From Shouchella xiaoxiensis (GTDB lineage: Bacteria; Bacillota; Bacilli; Bacillales; Bacillaceae_D), in the NCBI RefSeq assembly GCF_016907895.1, contig NZ_JAFBCV010000002.1, forward strand, positions 124,001 through 188,000: a stretch of DNA of 64,000 bases, written 5' to 3'. The position numbers were made by a program, and so were the translations under genes. Positions 56,956 to 64,000 of the stretch are shown piece by piece. Numbering within the stretch: the first letter of the stretch is position 1; every line of letters starts with the position of its first letter. The notes beneath the pieces were generated by a model. That model searched no databases. It was not told the DNA's origin and worked only from the letters and a program-made list of their open reading frames with translations.

Positions 56956-57541
56956 TCAAATAAAAGAAGTGGCGAATATTAGCACAGGCCATGCAGCAAC
57001 AGCGTTATCAACATTCTTGAATCGAAGAGTCACAATGGATGTGCCTTTAGCTTTTCATTGTCAGCTTGAAGACTTACCTCGACTATCAATTGGCAAAGCG
57101 GAGGAGTGTGTAGCCGTTTATGCCCCGGTTGAGGGAGAGGCTGGTGGAGGCATGTTTTTTATCACATCCATGACAGCCGCCTGTCTGTTTGTTGAACAGG
57201 TTTTAGCCGATCCTTTTAGGGAAGAGGCCTTTCATAAAAACGCCCTAGCGCAATCAGCTTTTCAAGAAATAGGAAACATTGTCATTGGCTCTTATTTAAC
57301 CGCATTTTCAGAAATGATGAACGTGAGCTCATACCCACTTGTAACCGAACTTTCCATTGATTTATGTGGCGCTTTGCTTGCAGAGGGAGCATTTCATGTA
57401 CTTGAGGAAGAGTCATTTGTGTTAATGGAAACGGAGATGCAGCTAAACGACACAGAGCAAGCTATGACAGGACTGCTCTTGTTTATTCCCAATTCGGACA
57501 CTGTAAAAATCCTAACAAATCAAGTTCCGAGGCCCCTATAA
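56939..57541 (+). CDS. cheC: CheY-P phosphatase CheC
   Basis: This 200-residue protein removes phosphate from CheY-P and binds CheD. Both phosphatase centres are retained (KEVANISTG and QEIGNIVIG, each Glu-x-x-Asn). In B. subtilis the order is cheB-cheA-cheW-cheC, but here cheC overlaps the end of cheB directly, so cheA and cheW are absent. Confidence 0.93.
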   Translation: MTDQLDQIKEVANISTGHAATALSTFLNRRVTMDVPLAFHCQLEDLPRLSIGKAEECVAVYAPVEGEAGGGMFFITSMTAACLFVEQVLADPFREEAFHKNALAQSAFQEIGNIVIGSYLTAFSEMMNVSSYPLVTELSIDLCGALLAEGAFHVLEEESFVLMETEMQLNDTEQAMTGLLLFIPNSDTVKILTNQVPRPL

Positions 57542-58023
57542 TGAGTGCGACGGCAACAATCTCAATTGGGGAATGGAAATTAATTCAATCAACTGGTCAA
57601 TTGCGTACTTGTGGACTAGGTTCTTGTGTTGGCGTCGTATTATATGACCCGCTACAAAAAATCGCCGGCATGGTCCATATTATGCTTCCTGATTCCTCAA
57701 AAGCACGGAAGGGAAAAGTGAACCCTTATCGCTATGCCGATACTGCACTTATTTCTTTAAGCAATCAATTAAAAGCAAAAGGTGCTGGATTGCTTAAAGC
57801 AAAAGTAGCTGGCGGGGCGCAAATGTTCCGCTATGCTGTTAAGCAAGAGTTTATGCAGATTGGTGAACGCAATGTAGAAGCGGTTAAGCTTGTGCTGAAG
57901 CAATTGGGAATTCCGATTATTTCTGAATGCGTTGGCGGATCCAGTGGGCGAACGATTGAGTTTCAACTTGAAACAAATGATTTGATTATACGAACGGTGC
58001 ATCAAAATGAGATTATTATTTAA
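57541..58023 (+). CDS. cheD: Chemoreceptor glutamine deamidase CheD
   Basis: This 160-residue enzyme deamidates receptor glutamines and is regulated by CheC. The catalytic Cys in GLGSCVGVVL and His in GMVHIMLPDS are visible. It is coupled to cheC by a 1-base overlap. Confidence 0.94.
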   Translation: MSATATISIGEWKLIQSTGQLRTCGLGSCVGVVLYDPLQKIAGMVHIMLPDSSKARKGKVNPYRYADTALISLSNQLKAKGAGLLKAKVAGGAQMFRYAVKQEFMQIGERNVEAVKLVLKQLGIPIISECVGGSSGRTIEFQLETNDLIIRTVHQNEIII

Positions 58024-58036
58024 AGGGGATGAAAAA

Positions 58037-58792
58037 ATGAACACAGAAGCAAGGCTTTGGAAATCGTGGGATGAGACAAAGTCAGATAACGCTGTTGAGA
58101 ATTTAATTAACCATTATCTTCCTCTTGTCACGTATCATGTGCAGCGTGTTTCAAATGGTCTCCCTGTTTCGGTTACAAAAGATGAACTAAAAAGCCATGC
58201 CCTTGAGGGGCTGCTCGATGCCATCCATAAATTCGACTCATCCCGCGCGCTAAAATTTGATACATACGCTTCGTTTCGTATTCGAGGAGCAATGATTGAC
58301 GGACTGCGCAGAGAAGATCCGCTTCCTAGAACGATACGTGAAAAAATCAAAAAAATGGATCAAGTGACTGAAAAGCTAGAGCAGGAACGTGGTCGCTCTG
58401 TTGACTTCTTTGAAGTGGCTCAACTAATGGATCTCTCGGAAAAGGAAATTTCCCTGTTAAAATATGAGCAACTAATGAGTACCAATCTGTCGTTTGATGA
58501 CATGATTAACGGGAGTAAGGATCAGTCTTATGCCTCGCAAATCCAAGATCCAATGACTCGTAACCCAGAAGATAAGCTTGTGGCAGAAGATACCCGGAAA
58601 GAACTTGCTGAACGAATTTTGTGCTTAAGTGAGAACGAACAGTTAGTGATTCAATTAAGTTACTATGAGGAACTGACATTAACCGAGATTGGACGAGTTC
58701 TTTCGTTATCTACCTCACGGATTTCACAAATTCATGCTCGGGCGATTGATAAACTGAAGCAAGGTTTAGTAAAAAAAGAGTTTGTTCGATAG
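58037..58792 (+). CDS. sigD: Motility sigma factor SigD
   Basis: This alternative sigma factor directs late flagellar, autolysin and chemotaxis genes. The 251-residue protein has region 2 (FDTYASFRIRGAMIDGLR) and region 4 helix-turn-helix (LTEIGRVLSLSTSRISQIHARA). ATG at 58037, eight bases after AAAGGGGAT, is preferred to the longer upstream frame. It lies late in the operon, as in B. subtilis, where distance from the promoter tunes its level. Confidence 0.96.
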   Translation: MNTEARLWKSWDETKSDNAVENLINHYLPLVTYHVQRVSNGLPVSVTKDELKSHALEGLLDAIHKFDSSRALKFDTYASFRIRGAMIDGLRREDPLPRTIREKIKKMDQVTEKLEQERGRSVDFFEVAQLMDLSEKEISLLKYEQLMSTNLSFDDMINGSKDQSYASQIQDPMTRNPEDKLVAEDTRKELAERILCLSENEQLVIQLSYYEELTLTEIGRVLSLSTSRISQIHARAIDKLKQGLVKKEFVR

Positions 58793-58804
58793 GGGGTTAA
58801 GAGA

Positions 58805-59254
58805 ATGAGTGAACTAGTACTCTTCTTTTTCATTTGTTTTAGCTTGTTTTTATTCTATCGAACACGAACGCTTCAAAAACAAATGGATCAATTATTAAGT
58901 CAGGAGCAGTTGGAGCAAGCGCTTGACCATTTTGTAGAAGAGATTAAACAAGACAATGATGCTTTGATTGAGCAGCTTGTTGCACAGCGTGTGACGCAAT
59001 TAAGGGAAGAAGAAAATGGAGAGGTCGAGTCGACAGAGCGTTCTGCACACGTGCTTCCCTTTACCTATGCGAGTGAGTCACCAAGCCATGTCAAAGCTCC
59101 TTCATCCGTGCAAGAAAACGAACAACAGTCTTGGCATCAACTCCTTAATGAAGGCTACAGTGCGACAGAAATTGCGAAGCGACTACATATGGGCGTGACG
59201 GAAGTCGAATTATTGATTGCGTTTAATCAGAAAAAAAAGGGGTCAAATTCGTAA
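58805..59254 (+). CDS. swrB: Swarming motility protein SwrB (YlxL)
   Basis: This 149-residue protein has one N-terminal membrane segment (LVLFFFICFSLFLFY), a coiled coil and a C-terminal helix-turn-helix-like end (YSATEIAKRLHMGVTEVELLIA). In B. subtilis SwrB helps activate the FliP export gate. It is the last gene of the operon. No terminator is seen before rpsB. Confidence 0.85.
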   Translation: MSELVLFFFICFSLFLFYRTRTLQKQMDQLLSQEQLEQALDHFVEEIKQDNDALIEQLVAQRVTQLREEENGEVESTERSAHVLPFTYASESPSHVKAPSSVQENEQQSWHQLLNEGYSATEIAKRLHMGVTEVELLIAFNQKKKGSNS

Positions 59255-59262
59255 CGGGAATC

Positions 59263-59291
59263 TTGCGTTGCTTAAACCGATATGGTATATT
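59263..59291 (+). promoter_or_regulatory. Sigma-A promoter for rpsB
   Basis: TTGCGT (59263-59268), 17 bases and TATATT (59286-59291), with TG one base before the -10. Confidence 0.75.
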
Positions 59292-59296
59292 AATTG

Positions 59297-59400
59297 ACGG
59301 TGTTAAATACACACGCCTTGGATTTTGGCGAAGGTGCTCGATTCTTTATTGAGAGTGTCGTCAAAAAATGAAAAGAGCGGAGGAATAAAAACCAAAAGGA
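59297..59400 (+). promoter_or_regulatory. Structured rpsB leader
   Basis: About 115 bases separate the predicted transcription start from the GTG. The leader holds GGTGT/ACAC, CGCC/GGCG and CTC/GAG pairings and may serve S2 autoregulation. No leader family is recognised. Confidence 0.4.
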
Positions 59401-59410
59401 GGTGTTTGAT

Positions 59411-60133
59411 GTGGCAGTAATCTCCATGAAGCAATTACTAGAAGCAGGTGTACACTTCGGTCACCAGACTCGTCGTTGGAACCCTAAAATGGATCGCTAC
59501 ATCTTCACAGAAAGAAACGGAATTTATATCATTGACCTTCAAAAGACGGTCAAGAAAGTCGAGTCTGCGTACAACTTTGTTCGTGATCTCGCAGCTGACG
59601 GAGGAAAAGTTCTTTTCGTTGGTACTAAGAAACAAGCTCAAGATTCAGTTCGCGACGAAGCGATTCGTTGTGGCATGTATTACATCAACCAACGCTGGCT
59701 TGGTGGTACACTAACGAATTTTGAAACAATCCAAAAGCGTATTACGCGTCTTAAAAACCTTGAAAAAATGCAAGAAGATGGTACATTTGATGTCCTTCCG
59801 AAAAAAGAAGTTATCTTGCTTAAAAAGGAAATGGACCGCTTAGAGAAATTCTTAGGTGGAATTAAAGATATGAATGGTGTACCAGATGCACTATTTGTTA
59901 TTGATCCACGTAAAGAACGAATTGCGATCGCTGAAGCTCATAAGTTAAACATTCCAATCGTTGCGATTGTTGATACAAACTGTGATCCAGACGAGATTGA
60001 TTACGTAATTCCAGGAAATGATGATGCTATTCGTGCCGTTAAACTATTAACTGGCAAAATGGCTGATGCCGTAATCGAAGCTACTTCTGGTGAAGAAGAA
60101 GCAGTTGACGTTGAAGAGACGACAACAGCGTAA
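59411..60133 (+). CDS. rpsB: 30S ribosomal protein S2
   Basis: This 240-residue protein starts [20 protein letters not shown], a clear S2 N-terminus. GTG at 59411 is six bases after AAAGGAGGTG, while the GTG at 59402 lies in that site. An acidic C-terminal tail ([14 protein letters not shown]) is typical of Bacillus S2. tsf follows after a terminator. Confidence 0.97.
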   Translation: MAVISMKQLLEAGVHFGHQTRRWNPKMDRYIFTERNGIYIIDLQKTVKKVESAYNFVRDLAADGGKVLFVGTKKQAQDSVRDEAIRCGMYYINQRWLGGTLTNFETIQKRITRLKNLEKMQEDGTFDVLPKKEVILLKKEMDRLEKFLGGIKDMNGVPDALFVIDPRKERIAIAEAHKLNIPIVAIVDTNCDPDEIDYVIPGNDDAIRAVKLLTGKMADAVIEATSGEEEAVDVEETTTA

Positions 60134-60145
60134 ATGACGGACTCC

Positions 60146-60190
60146 AAAAAGGGTGGTAAAGGGAGATGAACCCTTTACTCCCCTTTTTTT
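60146..60190 (+). terminator. Terminator or attenuator between rpsB and tsf
   Basis: AAAAAGGG-GGTAAAGGG pairs with CCCTTTAC-CCCTTTTTTT. The strong stem and T-run lie between two genes normally transcribed together, so it probably lowers rather than abolishes tsf transcription. Confidence 0.9.
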
Positions 60191-60221
60191 GTGCAAAAAA
60201 CAACTATTAGGAGGAACGAAC

Positions 60222-61106
60222 ATGGCAGTTACAGCTAGTATGGTTAAAGAACTTCGTGAAAAAACTGGCGCAGGAATGATGGATTGTAAAAAAGCGCTTG
60301 TTGAAGTTGATGGAGATATGGATAAAGCGATTGATTACCTTCGTGAGAAAGGGATCGCTAAAGCGGAGAAGAAAGCAGACCGCGTAGCAGCTGAAGGACT
60401 TACTGCAGCAGTAGCAGAAGGAAATAAAGCCGTTCTTGTCGAAGTAAACTCTGAAACAGATTTCGTTTCAAAGAACGAAAACTTCCAAGCGCTTGTAAAA
60501 GAGCTTGCTGAGCACATCTTATCAGCAAACCCAGCTTCTGTTGAAGAAGCTTTAGAGCAGCCTTTTAAAGGTGGAAGTGAGACGGTTCAATCGCACATTA
60601 ATACAGCTATTTCAAAAATCGGTGAAAAGCTTTCGCTACGCCGTTTTACAATCGCTGAAAAAACAGATGAAGATGTATTCGGTTCATACCTTCATATGGG
60701 TGGACGCATTGGTGTCTTAACGGTAATCGGTTCTTCTTCAGACGAAGCGTTAGCAAAAGACATCGCGATGCACGTAGCTGCCATTAACCCAACGTATGTA
60801 TCTCGTGATGAAGTAACAGGTGATGAAGTTGATCGTGAGCGCGAAGTTCTTAAGCAACAAGCGCTAAACGAAGGCAAGCCTGAGAACATCGTTGAGAAAA
60901 TGGTTGAAGGCCGCCTAAGCAAATTCTTCGAGCAAGTTTGCCTACTTGATCAGCCTTTTGTTAAAGATGGCGATCAAAAAGTTGGTAAATATGTGAAAGC
61001 GAAAAATGCTACTGTAAAATCATTTGTTCGCTACGAAGTTGGAGAAGGCATTGAGAAGCGTGAAGATAACTTCGCTGAAGAAGTTATGTCTCAAGTGAAA
61101 AAATAA
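60222..61106 (+). CDS. tsf: Elongation factor Ts
   Basis: This 294-residue guanine-nucleotide exchange factor for EF-Tu starts [20 protein letters not shown] and has the DCKKALVE and TDFVSKNE signatures. ATG at 60222 follows TAGGAGGA. Confidence 0.97.
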   Translation: MAVTASMVKELREKTGAGMMDCKKALVEVDGDMDKAIDYLREKGIAKAEKKADRVAAEGLTAAVAEGNKAVLVEVNSETDFVSKNENFQALVKELAEHILSANPASVEEALEQPFKGGSETVQSHINTAISKIGEKLSLRRFTIAEKTDEDVFGSYLHMGGRIGVLTVIGSSSDEALAKDIAMHVAAINPTYVSRDEVTGDEVDREREVLKQQALNEGKPENIVEKMVEGRLSKFFEQVCLLDQPFVKDGDQKVGKYVKAKNATVKSFVRYEVGEGIEKREDNFAEEVMSQVKK

Positions 61107-61114
61107 TTTAAGCC

Positions 61115-61150
61115 AAAAAGGGACACTGCCAGGAGTTGTGTCCCTTTTTT
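61115..61150 (+). terminator. Terminator after tsf
   Basis: AAAAAGGGACAC pairs with GTGTCCCTTTTTT across an 11-base loop. Confidence 0.9.
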
Positions 61151-61189
61151 CAAGAAAAAAATAGAAACGAAAGCATTCTGGAGGTTAAG

Positions 61190-61906
61190 ATGAGCAAATA
61201 CAAACGTGTTGTACTAAAGCTAAGTGGAGAAGCGTTAGCAGGAGAGCAAGGTTATGGAATTGATCCGGTTATCATTCAATCCATTGCGCGTCAGATAAAA
61301 GAAGTTGTTGAGCTTGAAGTAGAGACAGCTGTCGTCGTTGGCGCAGGAAACATTTGGCGTGGGATGGCTGGCAGCGCTCAAGGGATGGACCGGGCAACTG
61401 CTGATTATATGGGCATGCTTGCAACCGTCATGAATTCGCTCGCTTTACAAGATAGTCTTGAAGCGATTGGCATTGAGTCAAGAGTACAAACCTCAATTGA
61501 GATGCGTCAAGTTGCTGAACCTTATATCCGCCGTAAAGCGATTCGTCATCTAGAAAAGAAACGCGTCGTTATATTTGCTGCTGGAACAGGTAACCCGTAC
61601 TTCTCAACTGATACGACTTCAGCTTTGCGTGCTGCTGAAATTGAAGCAGAAGTCATTTTAATGGCGAAAAATAATGTTGATGGGGTGTACAATGCGGATC
61701 CTCGTGTTGACCCAGATGCGAAAAAATATGAAAAAATTACGTATATGGACGTTTTAAAAGATGGACTTCAGGTGATGGATTCCACAGCTTCATCCTTATG
61801 TATGGACAACGATATTCCACTTGTCGTATTCTCAATAATGGAAGAAGGAAATATTAAGCGTGCTGTATTAGGTGAAAAAATTGGAACAATTGTGAGGGGG
61901 AAATAA
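61190..61906 (+). CDS. pyrH: UMP kinase
   Basis: This 238-residue enzyme of the amino-acid kinase fold makes UDP from [28 protein letters not shown] and [12 protein letters not shown] are visible. ATG at 61190 follows TGGAGG. frr starts one base after its stop. Confidence 0.97.
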   Translation: MSKYKRVVLKLSGEALAGEQGYGIDPVIIQSIARQIKEVVELEVETAVVVGAGNIWRGMAGSAQGMDRATADYMGMLATVMNSLALQDSLEAIGIESRVQTSIEMRQVAEPYIRRKAIRHLEKKRVVIFAAGTGNPYFSTDTTSALRAAEIEAEVILMAKNNVDGVYNADPRVDPDAKKYEKITYMDVLKDGLQVMDSTASSLCMDNDIPLVVFSIMEEGNIKRAVLGEKIGTIVRGK

Positions 61907-61907
61907 G

Positions 61908-62465
61908 ATGACAAAGCAAATTCAAACGGAAGCAACTTCACGAATGGATAAAGCGATTGATGCATTAGGGCGTGAGCTTGCTAAGCTTCGTGCTGGCCGA
62001 GCAAACCCGGCAATCCTTGACCGTGTAACGGTTGATTACTACGGAGCGCAAACGTCGTTAAATCAATTGGCTTCTGTAACGGTACCAGAAGCGCGTTTAT
62101 TGTTAATTACACCTTATGACAAGACAGCTGTCGGTAATATTGAAAAAGCGATCTTAAAATCAGATTTAGGTTTAACACCTTCAAGTGATGGACAGGTTAT
62201 TCGTATCGTGATCCCACCATTAACAGAAGAACGTCGCAAAGAATTAGTTAAAGTTGTGTCAAAAACAGCTGAAGAGTCAAAAGTTGCCGTTCGTAATATT
62301 CGTCGTGATGCAAACGATGAGTTGAAAAAGCAACAAAAAGATGGCGAAATGACAGAAGACGACTTACGCGGTGCAACAGACCAAGTTCAGAAGCTGACAG
62401 ATTCATATATTAGTAAAATTGACGTGCGCGCGAAAGAAAAAGAGCAAGAAATCATGGAAGTCTAA
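61908..62465 (+). CDS. frr: Ribosome recycling factor
   Basis: This 185-residue factor splits post-termination ribosomes with [22 protein letters not shown] and RVPEEARLL-like blocks (here [15 protein letters not shown]) and the C-terminal helix match the family. A terminator follows. Confidence 0.97.
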   Translation: MTKQIQTEATSRMDKAIDALGRELAKLRAGRANPAILDRVTVDYYGAQTSLNQLASVTVPEARLLLITPYDKTAVGNIEKAILKSDLGLTPSSDGQVIRIVIPPLTEERRKELVKVVSKTAEESKVAVRNIRRDANDELKKQQKDGEMTEDDLRGATDQVQKLTDSYISKIDVRAKEKEQEIMEV

Positions 62466-62498
62466 TCCATTTGCGTGTATGATGAAGGAAAGTAGGAG

Positions 62499-62522
62499 AC
62501 CCTCTTATTAAGGGGGTTTTTT
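62499..62522 (+). terminator. Terminator after frr
   Basis: ACCCTCTT and AAGGGGGT pair across an ATT loop with a T-run. Confidence 0.8.
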
Positions 62523-62575
62523 ACACTTTTATAGTATGATATAGGGCGAAGCGCTAGTGAGACGGAGGGCGAACC

Positions 62576-63352
62576 ATGCTCGAAAAATTTTCAAAATGGA
62601 AGCAAGTCTTTACGACAACAGAAGGAAAGACACTTGAACTTAATCTTGACCCAACGAATATACCAAAACATGTGGCGATTATTATGGATGGTAATGGCCG
62701 TTGGGCAGCAGAAAGAGGGTTGCCTCGTATTGCTGGACATCGAGAAGGTGTAAAGAATGTAAACAAGATCGTCCGTGCTTCAAATGCGCTAAATGTCGAA
62801 GTTTTGACGCTCTATGCATTCTCGACAGAGAACTGGAAGCGACCGAAAGCAGAAGTTGACTTCTTATTAAAACTTCCAGAACGATATTTGAAAACGGAGC
62901 TACCAACTTTAATAAAAGAAAATGTTCAAGTTCGTTTAATGGGAACAAAAGATCAGCTTCCGAGCTACACGCTTGGAGCATTTGAAGAAGCAATCGAAAA
63001 AACAAAGAACAACACAGGATTAATCTTGAATTTTGCTATGAATTATGGAAGTCGTTTTGAAATGTCGCAAGCGATGCAAGCCATCGCTGAAAAAGTAAAA
63101 GCAGGTGAATTACAGCCTGATGAAATTAATGAAGATTTAATAGGTGCCCATTTAATGAGTGGCCAGCTTCGTGATCCGGATCTATTAATTCGTACGAGTG
63201 GCGAGATACGCTTAAGCAACTTTATGCTTTGGCAGCTGGCTTATAGCGAATTTTGGTTTACGGATGTGCTGTGGCCAAACTTTAGTGAAGCTCATTTCCA
63301 TGAGGCTATTGCCACCTATCAAAATCGAGGCCGTCGATATGGTGGTTTATAG
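62576..63352 (+). CDS. uppS: Undecaprenyl diphosphate synthase
   Basis: This cis-prenyltransferase makes the C55 carrier for cell-wall synthesis. The 258-residue protein has IIMDGNGRWA, the ENWKRP segment and the C-terminal RTSGEIRLSNFMLWQLAYSE (split). It has an N-terminal extension of about 30 residues before the family core. cdsA follows within 16 bases. Confidence 0.97.
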   Translation: MLEKFSKWKQVFTTTEGKTLELNLDPTNIPKHVAIIMDGNGRWAAERGLPRIAGHREGVKNVNKIVRASNALNVEVLTLYAFSTENWKRPKAEVDFLLKLPERYLKTELPTLIKENVQVRLMGTKDQLPSYTLGAFEEAIEKTKNNTGLILNFAMNYGSRFEMSQAMQAIAEKVKAGELQPDEINEDLIGAHLMSGQLRDPDLLIRTSGEIRLSNFMLWQLAYSEFWFTDVLWPNFSEAHFHEAIATYQNRGRRYGGL

Positions 63353-63367
63353 GAAGGGGCTCTTTAT

Positions 63368-64000
63368 ATGAAGACGCGAATTGTAACGGGGTTATTTATT
63401 GGAATTGTCATTCTGGCTATGGTTGGTTTAGGCGGCTGGTGGTTCTCGATTTTTGTTAGCTTGATGGCGACCGTTGCGATGATCGAACTTTTGAAAATGA
63501 AAAAGATTAGGGCTTTTTCCCTTAGAGGAATCGTTGGCTTGATATCGATGTGGCTGTTACTCGTGCCAACAAGCTGGTTTGATCAAACCATCCCTATTCA
63601 ATATACAAAAATAGAAACATTTATTTTTCTCATTCTTGTTTTATTAATGCTCACCGTATTAACAAAAAACAAATTTACGTTTGATGAGGTTGGCTTTATT
63701 GTCTTATCAAGTGTTTATGTCGGTTTTGGTTTCCATTACTTGATTATGACTAGAGAAGTAGCTGACATCGGCTTATGGCTTGTTTTATTTGTTATAGTCT
63801 TAATTTGGACAACCGATTCTGGCGCTTATTTTGTTGGGAAATTTATGGGCAAAAACAAACTGTGGCCGGAGATTAGCCCAAATAAAACAATTGAAGGTTC
63901 GGTTGGTGGTATTTTGCTAGCCGTGCTTGTAGGTAGCGTATTTTATATCATAAATCCGTTCCTTGATACGTACATAACGGCGTTGCTCATTATTTTTGCA
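63368..64000 (+). CDS. cdsA: Phosphatidate cytidylyltransferase, 3' end cut by window
   Basis: This membrane enzyme makes CDP-diacylglycerol for phospholipids. Only the first 211 residues are present. Several membrane segments and the family block DSGAYFVGKFMGKNKLWPEISPNKTIEGSVGG (split) are visible near the end. ATG at 63368 after GGAAGGGG. The frame is open to the window edge. Confidence 0.95.
   Translation, partial: MKTRIVTGLFIGIVILAMVGLGGWWFSIFVSLMATVAMIELLKMKKIRAFSLRGIVGLISMWLLLVPTSWFDQTIPIQYTKIETFIFLILVLLMLTVLTKNKFTFDEVGFIVLSSVYVGFGFHYLIMTREVADIGLWLVLFVIVLIWTTDSGAYFVGKFMGKNKLWPEISPNKTIEGSVGGILLAVLVGSVFYIINPFLDTYITALLIIFA

Noticed and set aside
56940-57000. Remnants of cheA or cheW between cheB and cheC
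   Set aside because: The two genes overlap by 17 bases, and neither strand shows any kinase or CheW-like sequence.
59276-59284. CCGATAT resembling a sigma-D -10 element before rpsB
   Set aside because: No TAAA -35 lies at the proper distance, and a strong sigma-A promoter overlaps the same bases.
60146-60190. Rpsb-tsf hairpin as the end of the operon
   Set aside because: No promoter is seen before tsf, so the hairpin must allow read-through; it is listed as a terminator or attenuator.
63368-64000. cdsA and fabD as truncated genes
   Set aside because: Both are cut by the window edges only; their frames stay open to the edge.
1-64000. CRISPR arrays, tRNA or rRNA genes, insertion sequences, prophage genes
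   Set aside because: No spaced direct repeats, no rRNA or clover-leaf sequence, no transposase and no phage genes were recognised; xerC is the chromosomal dimer-resolution gene, not a phage integrase, given its codVWXY context.

Overview
This window comes from a low-to-mid GC Firmicute of the family Bacillaceae. The evidence is the gene order (fabD-fabG-acpP-rnc-smc-ftsY-ylxM-ffh-rpsP..., codV/xerC-hslVU-codY-fla/che, rpsB-tsf-pyrH-frr-uppS-cdsA), which matches the Bacillus core, together with strong AGGAGG-type ribosome binding sites, many TTG/GTG starts and sigma-A promoters of the TTGACA-N17-TATAAT type. The genus cannot be fixed from the sequence alone. An alkaliphilic Bacillus relative is plausible but is only a guess.

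Layout: (1) 1-11.9 kb is fatty-acid synthesis (fabD partial, fabG, acpP), RNase III, SMC, the SRP pathway (ftsY, ylxM, ffh) and 30S/tRNA maturation (rpsP, khpA, ylqD, rimM, trmD). A small UPF0435 gene on the minus strand sits between rnc and smc. (2) 12.0-20.0 kb is an accessory island between trmD and rplS, which are normally adjacent. It holds a CUT1-type sugar ABC importer without its own ATPase, an intracellular GH3 (NagZ-like) hexosaminidase, an unusual ROK regulator and an atypical arginyl-tRNA synthetase. (3) 20.0-35.6 kb is rplS, lepB, rbgA, a TSUP exporter on the minus strand, rnhB, ylqG, a 59-residue lysine-rich small protein, sucCD, dprA, topA, trmFO, xerC, hslVU and codY. (4) 36.1-59.3 kb is one 30-gene fla/che operon from flgB to swrB, reading through sigD. 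(5) 59.4 kb to the end is rpsB, tsf, pyrH, frr, uppS and cdsA, which is cut by the window edge.

The most unusual part is the 3' end of the fla/che operon. Compared with the B. subtilis order, cheA and cheW are cleanly missing between cheB and cheC. The CheB receiver domain has lost its acidic pocket and phospho-acceptor while its methylesterase domain keeps Ser-His-Asp. The gene in the flhG position encodes a short FlhG relative that keeps the N-terminal DQAxxLR FlhF-activating motif and the C-terminal MinD-like end but has no Walker A motif. CheY, CheC, CheD, FliY and the CheY-binding end of FliM look intact. This suggests a rewired chemotaxis and flagellar-placement module: either the kinase is encoded elsewhere or CheB no longer takes phosphate.

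Other points worth a look are an HslV whose second residue is Glu instead of the Ser seen in Bacillus ClpQ, paired inverted repeats (potential H-type pseudoknot) plus a near-perfect cre box in front of the sugar operon, mutually exclusive hairpins in front of sucC, an inverted repeat that spans the xerC promoter and covers its ribosome binding site, and a structured 480-base region before flgB. No tRNA, rRNA, insertion sequence, phage gene or CRISPR array was seen.
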